36,094 bases of DNA from Bacteroidota bacterium (lineage in GTDB: Bacteria > Bacteroidota > Bacteroidia > Flavobacteriales > Schleiferiaceae). The stretch lies in NCBI GenBank assembly GCA_003045825.1, contig PZPA01000010.1:1-36094 (forward strand), written 5' to 3'. The notes beneath the pieces were generated by a model. That model searched no databases, was not told where the DNA came from, and saw only the letters and a program-made list of their open reading frames with translations. Of the stretch, positions 1 through 7,464 are shown piece by piece; within the stretch, counting starts at the first letter, position 1, and every line of letters starts with the position of its first letter. The translations under genes and the position numbers were made by a program.

Positions 1-979
1 ACTCAAATTCTGCCGCAGTCTTGCGCACAATCTCTGCAATTTTAGGGTAATGGATGTGATTAATGGTAGGGAACATGTGATGTTCCACCTGAAAGTTTAA
101 ACCGCCTGTGTACCAAGTCACCAACCAGTTTCTCGTGGCGAAATTCGCCGTTGTTTTCATCTGGTGTTCAAGGTTTGTGATGTTCTGTACCTCTTCCTCG
201 GTAGGGAATTCAGCCTTATCCACAACATGTGCTAACTGGAAGGTGATCGAAAGAATGAATCCTGCAATCACGTGCATTACTACATTCCCCCACAGCACTA
301 GATACCAAGGCGCACCTAACAACATAGGTAGGGCATAAAACACAGAAAAATGGAAAAGTTTACCGACGATAAGTTTTGTCCAAACCATTCCTAGACTCTG
401 ATCTTTTGCTTTAAAAAGATCGCTCTTGTTGTAATTCACCACCTGCTTGAAATCTTTTTCGAGCAACCACTTATACGTCATCAACGTATACGCAAAGGGC
501 GCATAAATATGTTGGTATTTATGCTTGGGCAACAACTGCTGACTCGGATGAAAACGGAAAATACTGCCGGTTTCAATATCGTCATCGTGGCCGTCGACGT
601 TTGTATGCGTGTGGTGTTTCATATTGTGCTGGACACGCCATGTGTAGGAGTTGCCCGCCAACATATAAATCGAAGCCCCAATTCTGCGGTTCCACCATTC
701 GCTGCGCGTGACAGTGTTGTGTAGTGCGTCGTGCATGAGGTTCATTCCAACACCTGCCATTCCTAAACCGGTAATGGCCCACAAGAGTGTAGTCATACCG
801 AATCCCCAATTCGAAGTCAAGAAAAAGACAAACGGAACAAGATACATTGCCAGATTGAGAGCGGCTTTAATGTAATACCTGTAGTCTGCTAAGCTCGATT
901 TATTCTCATCCTTAAAATACGCGCGTACTCTTTTGCGTACCTCTTTTTGGAAATCACTAGAACTCTTAAATCTTAACAT
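1..979 (-). CDS. Fatty acid desaturase, 3' end cut by window edge
   Basis: Integral membrane di-iron acyl-lipid/acyl-CoA desaturase (PF00487 type), which inserts double bonds into membrane fatty acids. I translated it directly from the complement of 979 down to 1 with no stop, so 326 residues are visible and the C-terminus is missing. The three histidine boxes are present: HDALH at residues 83-87, HNMKHHTHT at 118-126 and QVEHH at 297-301. The Q-x-x-H-H form of the third box is typical of front-end/linoleoyl-CoA-like desaturases. Hydrophobic segments lie at about 40-80 and in the region before box three. There is no N-terminal cytochrome b5 domain. It is divergent from pgi across a 93-base gap. 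Regiospecificity cannot be read from sequence. Confidence 0.9.
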   Translation of the reverse strand, partial: MLRFKSSSDFQKEVRKRVRAYFKDENKSSLADYRYYIKAALNLAMYLVPFVFFLTSNWGFGMTTLLWAITGLGMAGVGMNLMHDALHNTVTRSEWWNRRIGASIYMLAGNSYTWRVQHNMKHHTHTNVDGHDDDIETGSIFRFHPSQQLLPKHKYQHIYAPFAYTLMTYKWLLEKDFKQVVNYNKSDLFKAKDQSLGMVWTKLIVGKLFHFSVFYALPMLLGAPWYLVLWGNVVMHVIAGFILSITFQLAHVVDKAEFPTEEEVQNITNLEHQMKTTANFATRNWLVTWYTGGLNFQVEHHMFPTINHIHYPKIAEIVRKTAAEFE

Positions 980-1042
980 GAAATAATCATTAATTAAGTT
1001 GATGAAATTACTAAATAACGGGCCAAGTAGCGCAACATATGG

Positions 1043-1050
1043 TAAATTTG
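1043..1050 (+). promoter_or_regulatory. Putative -7 promoter box upstream of pgi
   Basis: TAAATTTG fits the Bacteroidetes -7 consensus TAnnTTTG exactly and ends 22 bases before the pgi start codon. I see no TTG at the usual -33 spacing, so this is a single-element match. Confidence 0.4.
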
Positions 1051-1072
1051 CATTTAAATAACGCAATCAACA

Positions 1073-2710
1073 ATGTTGAAAAACATAAATCCCACAGAAC
1101 TAAAGGCTTGGAAAAGGCTTCAGAAAAACTTCGACAACGATAAACGCACCTTAAAAACGCGCTTTTTCGAAGATCCAGACCGTTTTAACAAATACCACAT
1201 TAAGTGGGACGGCCTTTTGTTCGATTTTTCTAAAAACCACATCGGTTCCGAAACCTTTGCTCTATTCAAAGAACTACTGAACGAGGCAAATGTTCGCGAA
1301 GCCATACAAATGCAACAGGGCGGAGCGAAAATTAACGCGACAGAAAACCGTGCAGTATTACATACAGCATTGAGAAATATGTCTGGCGATCCTATTACAG
1401 TAGACGGTGAAGACGTAATGCCTGGTATTCGTGATTCTTGGGCAAAACTGGCCGCTTTTTCAAATGAAATTCGTTCTGGCGCTTGGAAGGGTCATACTGG
1501 GAAGCGCATTACAGATGTGGTCAACATTGGTATAGGCGGCTCCGATCTAGGTCCTCGCATGGTGATTAATGCGCTACGTCCATTCGTTACTGACGAGATG
1601 AATTTCCACTTTGTGGCCAATGTAGACGGCGCCGATTTACACGAGGTACTGCGCAAGGTACATCCCGAGACCACGCTATTTATCATCGCTTCCAAAACCT
1701 TCACCACACAAGAAACCATGAAAAATGCGAACAGCGCAAAGCAGTGGTTTTTGAACAATGGCGGTGCTGAATCTTCTGTGGCAAAACATTTTGTTGCGGT
1801 CAGCACCAATGCTGAAGGCGTAGCTGGATTTGGAATAGACACCAAAAATATGTTTGGTTTTTGGGACTGGGTTGGCGGACGCTACAGCGTATGGTCTGCT
1901 ATTGGTCTACCGGTCATTTTGGCCATAGGTTTCCAAGGTTTCCAAGAGTTTTTAAGTGGCGCACACGCCATGGATAAACATGTAGCCACTGAGGATTGGG
2001 ATAAAAACATTCCAGCACAAATGGCGATGTTAGGAATTTGGTACCGAAATTTCCACGGCGCAGCGAGTCATGCCATTCTTCCTTATGATCAATATATGGA
2101 CCGATTTGCAGCCTATTTTCAGCAAGGCGATATGGAGAGTAACGGGAAGTATGTCGACCGCAATGGAAAGAAAGTGAACTATGCAACAGGGCCAATTATT
2201 TGGGGCGAACCTGGAACGAACGGCCAACACGCCTTTTATCAATTGATCCATCAAGGTACCGACCTGATTCCTGCAGATTTCATTGCATCCAAGAAGCCGC
2301 AACACAGCTTAAAAGATCACCACCCTATCCTTCTCGCAAATTTCATTGCACAAACTGAAGCCTTAATGACGGGTAAAACCAGAACAGAGGTGGAAATTGA
2401 AATGCGTCAGTCGGGAATTTCGGATAAGATGGTCGAAGAAATTGCGCCCTTCCGTGTATTCGAAGGAAACCGCCCAACCAACAGCATTGTTGCGGACGAA
2501 CTGAATCCCTACCATTTGGGACAATTAGTGGCCGCCTACGAACACAAGATATTTATCCAAGGTTACATCTGGAATGTGTTCAGCTACGACCAGTGGGGCG
2601 TAGAGCTAGGAAAGGTATTGGCTAAAGCGGTTCTTGGAGAACTCACTGGCAGCGGCGTGCATCACGAGCACGACAGTTCTACCATGGCGTTGATCAATTA
2701 TTTGAAATAA
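1073..2710 (+). CDS. pgi: Glucose-6-phosphate isomerase
   Basis: Cytoplasmic enzyme interconverting glucose-6-phosphate and fructose-6-phosphate in glycolysis and gluconeogenesis. The product is 545 residues, the usual length of the long-form PGI family. Visible landmarks are GIGGSDLGP near residue 150 (phosphate-binding SIS fold), the first family signature starting VGGRYSVW at 267, a [13 protein letters not shown] segment with the catalytic Glu/His region, and the second signature [10 protein letters not shown] at 505-514 with the catalytic lysine. The ATG start follows a plausible promoter box and no upstream in-frame start is needed. It converges on the marR-type gene, with only three bases between the stop codons. 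Its product, fructose-6-phosphate, is the substrate of GlmS encoded further along the window. Confidence 0.97.
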   Translation: MLKNINPTELKAWKRLQKNFDNDKRTLKTRFFEDPDRFNKYHIKWDGLLFDFSKNHIGSETFALFKELLNEANVREAIQMQQGGAKINATENRAVLHTALRNMSGDPITVDGEDVMPGIRDSWAKLAAFSNEIRSGAWKGHTGKRITDVVNIGIGGSDLGPRMVINALRPFVTDEMNFHFVANVDGADLHEVLRKVHPETTLFIIASKTFTTQETMKNANSAKQWFLNNGGAESSVAKHFVAVSTNAEGVAGFGIDTKNMFGFWDWVGGRYSVWSAIGLPVILAIGFQGFQEFLSGAHAMDKHVATEDWDKNIPAQMAMLGIWYRNFHGAASHAILPYDQYMDRFAAYFQQGDMESNGKYVDRNGKKVNYATGPIIWGEPGTNGQHAFYQLIHQGTDLIPADFIASKKPQHSLKDHHPILLANFIAQTEALMTGKTRTEVEIEMRQSGISDKMVEEIAPFRVFEGNRPTNSIVADELNPYHLGQLVAAYEHKIFIQGYIWNVFSYDQWGVELGKVLAKAVLGELTGSGVHHEHDSSTMALINYLK

Positions 2711-2713
2711 ACT

Positions 2714-3166
2714 TTACAACGAAGCTCTAAAAGCGTCCAATAGCTCATTAAGCTGCTGGGCGCTTTCTTCTTTTACGCCACTAGCAAGCTGGTCTATGGT
2801 TTCTTGCTCCATCAAACGCTTAACTAAAGATTGACCTTTGTCCGTAAGGTAAATGTGTAGCACACGGCGATCATCGCGGTCGCGCTGCTTAAAAAGGAGT
2901 TCCATCGATTCTAATCGGTCCACCATACGTGACGCGTCGCTCATCTTGTCAAGCATGCGTTCACGAATCTCAGAGGTCGTAATACCCTCTTTTGCAGCGC
3001 CATTGACGATACGTAAAACGTTGTACTGCTGCATCGTTACGCCCTCTTTCTTAAGTACCGTGGCAATCCTACTTTTCAGTTGATTGTAGGTATAAATGAG
3101 GTTTACAATGAGCTTAGACTGTTCGCTGCGAAAAGCCTTTTGCTTAATTTCTTTTTCGAGATTCAT
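2714..3166 (-). CDS. MarR-family winged-helix transcriptional regulator
   Basis: A 150-residue DNA-binding protein of the MarR family, normally a dimeric repressor controlled by small ligands or stress. The central part (about 45-115) reads as the winged helix: helix 'TSEIRERMLDKMSDASRMVDRL' in split form (TTSEIRERML, then SDASRMVDRLES) followed by a wing with RDRDDRRVLHIYLT, the hallmark D-x-R-D-x-R wing motif. Flanking N- and C-terminal helices would form the dimer interface. A terminator hairpin separates it from frr upstream, so it probably has its own promoter; I see no convincing one. The target is unknown. The closest genes (pgi convergent, frr upstream) do not by themselves identify a regulon. 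Confidence 0.9.
   Translation of the reverse strand: MNLEKEIKQKAFRSEQSKLIVNLIYTYNQLKSRIATVLKKEGVTMQQYNVLRIVNGAAKEGITTSEIRERMLDKMSDASRMVDRLESMELLFKQRDRDDRRVLHIYLTDKGQSLVKRLMEQETIDQLASGVKEESAQQLNELLDAFRASL
2730..2766 (+). terminator. Terminator-like hairpin for pgi, inside the marR-type gene
   Basis: Ten-base outer stem AAAGCGTCCA (2730-2739) with TGGGCGCTTT (2757-2766), including one G-U pair, and an inner AGCT/AGCT stem (2742-2745, 2751-2754). It is followed on the plus strand by CTTCTTTTA. It lies 20 bases after the pgi stop but within the 3' coding end of the convergent MarR-family gene. The U-tract is interrupted, so activity is inferred. Confidence 0.5.
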
Positions 3167-3211
3167 TAATTCTTAACGTAAAAAGAGGGTCGATGTTCAA
3201 ACATTCATTTT

Positions 3212-3238
3212 CTCAAAAGAAAACCCGCTCTAGCGGGT
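3212..3238 (-). terminator. Intrinsic terminator after frr
   Basis: On the minus strand the stem ACCCGC/GCGGGT (3223-3228 with 3233-3238, four-base loop) is followed by GTTTTCTTTTG. It begins seven bases after the frr stop codon and closes the pyrH-frr unit. Confidence 0.75.
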
Positions 3239-3244
3239 ATCCTT

Positions 3245-3808
3245 TTATACAGTCATGATATCCTTTTCTTTCTTAGCATAAAGCGCATCGCACTTCGTGA
3301 TGTAATCGTCTGTCATTTTTTGAATGTCCGACTCGAGATCTTTTCGTAAATCCTCACTTAGGCCGTCGTTGCCTAATTTTTTGAGCTCATCCATCGCGGT
3401 CTTGCGCGCTGCACGAACACCAACCTTAGCATTCTCACTTTCGCTTTTTGCCAACTTTGCAAGGTCACGACGACGCTCTTCAGTCAATGGTGGTACGCTA
3501 ATAATAACGCTATCTCCATTATTCATTGGGTTAAAACCTAAACCTGCATTCATGATCGCCTTTTCAATCTCAGTGATCAACTGCTTTTCCCATGGCTGGA
3601 TGCTGATGGTGCGGGCGTCAGGTGTATTCACATTACTTACCTGCGATAAGGGGGTGGCAGCTCCATAGTATTCTACCATGACTCCTTCAAGCATAGAAGG
3701 GTTCGCACGACCCGCGCGGATTTTCACCATCGCCTTTTCAAGATGGCTAATGGCACGATCCATATCTTCCTTCGTCGCATCAAAAACAAAATCTATTTCG
3801 TCTTGCAT
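3245..3808 (-). CDS. frr: Ribosome recycling factor
   Basis: Splits post-termination ribosomes together with EF-G so that subunits can be reused. The product is 187 residues, matching the roughly 185-residue family length. Recognisable segments are the helix HLEKAMVKIRAGRANPSML (about 22-40), the beta-domain stretch NTPDARTISIQPWEK (about 60-75), and VPPLTEERRRDLAK (about 105-118), all strongly conserved in RRF. It lies 18 bases downstream of pyrH on the same strand, the usual bacterial pairing, and ends at a strong terminator. Confidence 0.97.
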   Translation of the reverse strand: MQDEIDFVFDATKEDMDRAISHLEKAMVKIRAGRANPSMLEGVMVEYYGAATPLSQVSNVNTPDARTISIQPWEKQLITEIEKAIMNAGLGFNPMNNGDSVIISVPPLTEERRRDLAKLAKSESENAKVGVRAARKTAMDELKKLGNDGLSEDLRKDLESDIQKMTDDYITKCDALYAKKEKDIMTV

Positions 3809-3826
3809 CTTATTGATTTGAATTTC

Positions 3827-4537
3827 TTAATTCTTAACTATTGTACCCACGCCTGGTGCGCCTTCGATCACTTTCATCAGGTTTCCTTCGGTGTTCATAT
3901 CAAACACAATAATGGGTAGTTCGTTTTCTTTACTCAGGGTAAATGCTGTCATATCCATGACATTTAATCCCTTATCATATACTTCTTTGAAGCTTAGCGT
4001 TTCAAATTTCGTTGCGGTTGGGTCTTTTTCCGGATCGGCGCTATAGATTCCGTCTACGCGCGTTCCTTTAAGAATAACATCGGCTTGAATTTCCACTGCG
4101 CGGAGTGTTGCACCTGTATCTGTGGTAAAGTATGGGTTTCCTGTGCCCCCAGAAAAAATGACGACGCGGCCTTTTTCTAGATGACGAATAGCACGGCGAC
4201 GAATAAATGGTTCCGCCACTTTATCCATCTCAACAGCACTCTGTAGTCGTGTTTTTACACCTGCACTTTCAAGCGCACCTTGAAGCGCTAGGCCATTAAT
4301 TACCGTTGCTAGCATACCCATATGATCTGCTTGAACCCGGTCCATGCCTTGTGATGCACCGCTGATCCCACGGAAGATGTTTCCACCACCAATGACCACG
4401 CCTACTTGCACTCCTAATTCAGCAACTGCTTTAATCTCTTCAGCATATTCGGCAATCCTTTTTGGATCTATACCAAATTCCTTATCGCCCATTAGGGCTT
4501 CTCCGCTTAGTTTCAGGAGTACACGATTGTATTTCAT
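3827..4537 (-). CDS. pyrH: UMP kinase
   Basis: Phosphorylates UMP to UDP with ATP; the bacterial enzyme is a hexamer of the amino-acid-kinase fold. From the ATG at 4537 it has 236 residues, the normal length. Landmarks are KLSGEALMG at 9-17, GGGNIFRG at 50-57, the acceptor/effector region [15 protein letters not shown] around 71-85, and [14 protein letters not shown] at about 128-141. An in-frame GTG at 4555 would add six residues, but it overlaps a good promoter -7 box, so a transcript from that promoter would not carry it. Related flavobacterial enzymes also begin [15 protein letters not shown]. It forms a unit with frr and is separated from tsf by a terminator and this promoter. Confidence 0.97.
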   Translation of the reverse strand: MKYNRVLLKLSGEALMGDKEFGIDPKRIAEYAEEIKAVAELGVQVGVVIGGGNIFRGISGASQGMDRVQADHMGMLATVINGLALQGALESAGVKTRLQSAVEMDKVAEPFIRRRAIRHLEKGRVVIFSGGTGNPYFTTDTGATLRAVEIQADVILKGTRVDGIYSADPEKDPTATKFETLSFKEVYDKGLNVMDMTAFTLSKENELPIIVFDMNTEGNLMKVIEGAPGVGTIVKN

Positions 4538-4554
4538 CTCAGTAGGTTTGAACA

Positions 4555-4581
4555 CAAATATACCGCAACAATCGAAGGCAA
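4555..4581 (-). promoter_or_regulatory. Putative promoter of pyrH-frr
   Basis: Minus-strand TATATTTG (4562-4555) matches TAnnTTTG exactly. TTG at 4581-4579 lies 16 bases upstream, somewhat short for a -33 element. The predicted start of transcription near 4548 leaves a leader of about ten bases before the pyrH ATG. It sits just after the tsf terminator. Confidence 0.6.
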
Positions 4582-4632
4582 TCGAACGAGATAATTCTAG
4601 TTTTTAAACCGTTACCAACTTTTTACTTTGGA

Positions 4633-4666
4633 ACAAAAAAAACCGCGATGGCAAGCCATCGCGGTT
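4633..4666 (-). terminator. Strong intrinsic terminator after tsf
   Basis: Perfect 12-base stem AACCGCGATGGC (4641-4652) with GCCATCGCGGTT (4655-4666) and a two-base loop gap. On the minus strand it is followed by a run of eight T. It starts 24 bases after the tsf stop and separates the ribosomal protein/tsf unit from pyrH-frr. Confidence 0.9.
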
Positions 4667-4690
4667 TTCTATATATACTGAGTACAGTTT

Positions 4691-5509
4691 TTACAAGCTT
4701 ACACGCTTGAAATCTACCACTGCCAAACCAGCTTGAACGCTAGTTAAGTATTTAGATACACTCAACTTACTGTCTTTGATAAAGTCTTGGTCCACCAAAG
4801 TGTTTTCTTTGAAGAATTTATTCAATCGGCCAGCGGCTATTTTTTCAAGCATTTCCTCTGGCTTGCCTTCTTGACGCGCCAAATCTTTACCAACCTCTAA
4901 TTCACGATCGATAACTTCTTGTGGTACCGCATCACGGTTCAATGCAACAGGGTTCATTGCAGCAGCTTGCATCGCTATGTCGCGACCCGCCTCTGCAGCT
5001 TCAGCCGTCAAACCTACCAAAGTGCCAATCTTGTTGCCCATGTGGATGTAAGACGCAACGTAAGGAGCGTTTACAACCGCCATTTCGGCAACTTCAATTT
5101 TTTCACCAATCACACCCGTTTGCTCTTGCAGTTTGGCCGCAACAGTTAAACCACCTTCGAATTCAACAGCACCAAGCTCTTCAGAAGTCGATGCACCAGT
5201 AGTTAATGCGATGTCTGCAATTTTATTTGCTAAGGCAACGAAATTTTCGTTTTTCGCAACAAAATCTGTCTCACAAGATAATTTGATGACAACACCTTTA
5301 TCAGCACCGTTTGTCTTTGCAATAACAGCACCTTCAGTTGCGTCACGATCAGCACGCTTTGCAGCTACTTTTTGACCTTTCTTTCTTAGGATGTCAACTG
5401 CAGCTTCGAAGTCGCCTTCTGCTTCAACTAAAGCTTTCTTACAGTCCATCATACCAGCTCCAGTTTGCTTTCTGAGTTGATTTACTTCAGCAGCGGTAAT
5501 CTTTGCCAT
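4691..5509 (-). CDS. tsf: Translation elongation factor Ts
   Basis: Guanine-nucleotide exchange factor that recycles EF-Tu-GDP. The product is 272 residues, typical of the family. The N-terminal UBA-like domain covers about residues 1-55 with TGAGMMDCKKAL at 16-27, and the core signature TDFVAKN, which contacts the EF-Tu G domain, is at 81-87. The start MAKITAAEVNQLR is the conserved family N-terminus. It follows rpsB by 101 bases; a terminator-like hairpin lies in that gap, suggesting that tsf expression is attenuated or separately tuned relative to rpsB. A strong terminator follows it. Confidence 0.97.
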   Translation of the reverse strand: MAKITAAEVNQLRKQTGAGMMDCKKALVEAEGDFEAAVDILRKKGQKVAAKRADRDATEGAVIAKTNGADKGVVIKLSCETDFVAKNENFVALANKIADIALTTGASTSEELGAVEFEGGLTVAAKLQEQTGVIGEKIEVAEMAVVNAPYVASYIHMGNKIGTLVGLTAEAAEAGRDIAMQAAAMNPVALNRDAVPQEVIDRELEVGKDLARQEGKPEEMLEKIAAGRLNKFFKENTLVDQDFIKDSKLSVSKYLTSVQAGLAVVDFKRVSL

Positions 5510-5543
5510 GATATAGAGTATTAATTTGAATTTTAATTAAAAA

Positions 5544-5573
5544 GAGAGCCGCAAAGGTTTCCCTACGGCTCTC
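5544..5573 (-). terminator. Terminator-like hairpin between rpsB and tsf
   Basis: GAGAGCCG (5544-5551) pairs with CGGCTCTC (5566-5573); short complementary stretches in the loop could extend it. On the minus strand it is followed by TTTTTAATT. It lies in the rpsB-tsf gap, 34 bases upstream of the tsf ATG. It could be a partial terminator/attenuator or an RNA-stability element. Confidence 0.6.
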
Positions 5574-5610
5574 TCAAAAAGTCTTTATTGTTTCAACAAA
5601 CCGTTAAGGA

Positions 5611-6357
5611 TTAAGCCTTAGCCGCTTTCTTGTCAATTTTTGCTTGCTCAGCAGTCGCCTTATCGCTCTTGCGCTGAGAGAGACCACCTTTTACACCTTC
5701 AGTTACGAACTCCATAACAGCAGCGATACTTCTTGAAGCATCATCGTTTGCAGGAATCGCGTAATCTACACGGCGAGGGTCTGAATTTGTATCTACAATA
5801 CCGAAAGTTGGAATGCCCAACTTGATTGCTTCGTCTACAGCAATGTTCTCACGCTTGATATCAACGATAAACAAGGCAGCTGGCAAACGATTCATATCTG
5901 CTACTGAACCAAAATCCTTCTCAAGCTTCGCACGTTGACGGTCTACCTGTAGACGTTCACGTTTTGAAAGTGTTTCGAACGTACCGTTTTCTTTCATCTT
6001 GTCGATGCTTTGCATCTTTTTGATGGCTTTACGGATCGTTACGAAGTTGGTCAACATACCTCCTGGCCAACGCTCAGTTACGTAAGGCATGTTTGCTTCG
6101 CCGGCATATTTTGCTACGATTTCTTTTGCTTGTTTTTTCGTCGCTACGAAAAGGATTTTACGACCTGATGCTGCGATTTTTTGGAGCGCTTCTGTAGCCT
6201 CTGCCATTTTCGCCTCAGTTTTATGAAGGTCGATCACGTGGATTCCATTGCGCTCCATAAAGATGTAAGGCGCCATGTTTGGATTCCACTTACGGGTCAA
6301 GTGTCCAAAGTGAACACCCGCATCCATGAGTTTTTTAATGTTGTCTGTTACTGCCAT
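5611..6357 (-). CDS. rpsB: 30S ribosomal protein S2
   Basis: Small-subunit protein at the head-platform junction that helps recruit S1. From the ATG at 6357 the product is 248 residues. The S2 core is clear: MDAGVHFGHLTRKWNPNM from about residue 11, FVATKKQAKEIV near 68-80, RWPGGMLTNF near 95-105 and GIPTFGIVDTNSDPRRVDYAIPAN in two conserved pieces near 185-208. The frame stays open upstream to another ATG at 6420, but the 21 extra residues do not resemble S2, whose family members start just before the AGVHFGH motif, so I chose 6357. It lies in the operon after rpsI. Confidence 0.96.
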   Translation of the reverse strand: MAVTDNIKKLMDAGVHFGHLTRKWNPNMAPYIFMERNGIHVIDLHKTEAKMAEATEALQKIAASGRKILFVATKKQAKEIVAKYAGEANMPYVTERWPGGMLTNFVTIRKAIKKMQSIDKMKENGTFETLSKRERLQVDRQRAKLEKDFGSVADMNRLPAALFIVDIKRENIAVDEAIKLGIPTFGIVDTNSDPRRVDYAIPANDDASRSIAAVMEFVTEGVKGGLSQRKSDKATAEQAKIDKKAAKA

Positions 6358-6438
6358 TTTTTTGAGTTTACTTTCCCTAGTAAGCAATGTACCAGTAGCC
6401 TTGTTAAGAGTCTGGTCCATTTGGATACTAAATCTCGA

Positions 6439-6825
6439 TTAACGTTTAGAGAACTGGAATTTCTTACGTGCTTTCTTCTGACCGAATTTCTTACGCTCGA
6501 CCATACGTGGGTCACGAGTAAGTAGTCCGGCAGGCTTCAACGATGTGCGGTTCTCGTTATCAATCTCAGAAAGAATACGAGATACACCCAAACGAATTGC
6601 CTCTGCTTGACCAGTGATACCACCACCAAATACATTGACTTTAACGTCGTATTTGCCAGTAGTTTCTGTCAAACTGAAAGGCTGCTCCAATTTGTAGTGC
6701 AACGGCGCAGTGTTGAAGTAGTCCTTATAGTCCTTGCTGTTTACAGTGATGGTACCAGTACCTTCGTCCATGTAAACACGAGCTACAGAAGTTTTACGTC
6801 TTCCAATTGCGTGAAACTTTGCCAT
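6439..6825 (-). CDS. rpsI: 30S ribosomal protein S9
   Basis: Small-subunit head protein whose C-terminal tail reaches the P-site tRNA. At 128 residues it is the usual length. It begins with the conserved FHAIGRRKTSVARVY segment, has GGGITGQAEAIRLGVSR around 67-83, and ends with the basic tail GQKKARKKFQFSKR, whose last residue (Arg) is the tRNA-contacting position. It follows rplM by ten bases, as in nearly all bacteria, and is followed by rpsB. Confidence 0.98.
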   Translation of the reverse strand: MAKFHAIGRRKTSVARVYMDEGTGTITVNSKDYKDYFNTAPLHYKLEQPFSLTETTGKYDVKVNVFGGGITGQAEAIRLGVSRILSEIDNENRTSLKPAGLLTRDPRMVERKKFGQKKARKKFQFSKR

Positions 6826-6835
6826 TTATTATTAC

Positions 6836-7291
6836 TTATTTGATTTCATTAATGTTGATCACCGTTGGTTTCTGAGCTTCGTTCTTGTGCTCAGGACCAG
6901 CATATACGTGCAAGTTGCGGAACAACTCTGCACCTAGGCGATTCTTCGGTAGCATGCCCTTAACTGCCTTTTCGACAATGCGCTCAGGGAATTTCGCCAT
7001 GATCTGCTCAGGGTTCGTAGTGCGCTGACCACCAGGGTAACCTGTGTGCCATACGTACGTTTTATCCGTCATTTTGTTTCCGCTCAAAACAACCTTCTCA
7101 GCGTTAACTATAATAACGTTGTCGCCACAGTCAACGTGAGGTGTGTAATTAGGCTTGCGCTTGCCTCTGATAAGCAAGGCTACCTTAGATGCCAAACGTC
7201 CTAGTGTTTGACCTTCTGCGTCAACTACTACCCAGTTCTTTTCAACTGACGCCGCGTTGGCTGAAACTGTCTTGTAACTTAATGTATTCAC
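6836..7291 (-). CDS. rplM: 50S ribosomal protein L13 (GTG start)
   Basis: Early-assembling large-subunit protein. The product is 151 residues with WVVVDAEGQTLGRLASKVA near 20-38, the L13 signature region KAVKGMLPKNRLG near 113-125, and HTGYPGGQR near 82-90. The first codon is GTG at 7291; the resulting N-terminus MNTLSYKTVSAN closely matches the flavobacterial form MDTLSYKTVSAN that I recall, which supports this start. It is the first gene of rplM-rpsI-rpsB-tsf, and a promoter lies about 60 bases upstream. Confidence 0.97.
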   Translation of the reverse strand: MNTLSYKTVSANAASVEKNWVVVDAEGQTLGRLASKVALLIRGKRKPNYTPHVDCGDNVIIVNAEKVVLSGNKMTDKTYVWHTGYPGGQRTTNPEQIMAKFPERIVEKAVKGMLPKNRLGAELFRNLHVYAGPEHKNEAQKPTVININEIK

Positions 7292-7347
7292 CGCTAATGC
7301 GTTTTATATGTTTAAAGTGTTGCGTGTACAACCCCCAAAAAGGGCTG

Positions 7348-7379
7348 CGAAAATACATCTTTATTTAGCTAAGAACCAA
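7348..7379 (-). promoter_or_regulatory. Putative promoter of the rplM operon
   Basis: On the minus strand TTG (7379-7377), a 21-base spacer, then TATTTTCG (7355-7348), one base off TAnnTTTG. The leader to the GTG of rplM would be about 50 bases and includes a weak GTTG/CAAC stem near 7316-7330. I could not identify a known ribosomal-protein leader structure in it. Confidence 0.45.
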
Positions 7380-7464
7380 AAATCTATGCACAAATTGTTG
7401 ACATCTGGATTAGTGCTTGCTTTTTGAGTTGGATAGATGGACAATTAACACGAAATTGCACACC

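Noticed and set aside
6358-6420. 21-codon N-terminal extension of rpsB from an upstream ATG
   Set aside because: The extra residues do not resemble S2; the conserved protein begins at MAVTDNIKKLMDAGVHFGH, so the extension is the untranslated gap after rpsI.
7292-7347. Possible ribosomal-protein leader (autoregulatory RNA) before rplM
   Set aside because: Only a four-base stem is visible; without covariation evidence this is not distinguishable from chance.
7417-7464. Upstream TTG start for the metalloprotease
   Set aside because: It would put 16 charged or polar residues before a complete signal peptide; ATG 7465 gives a normal exported N-terminus.
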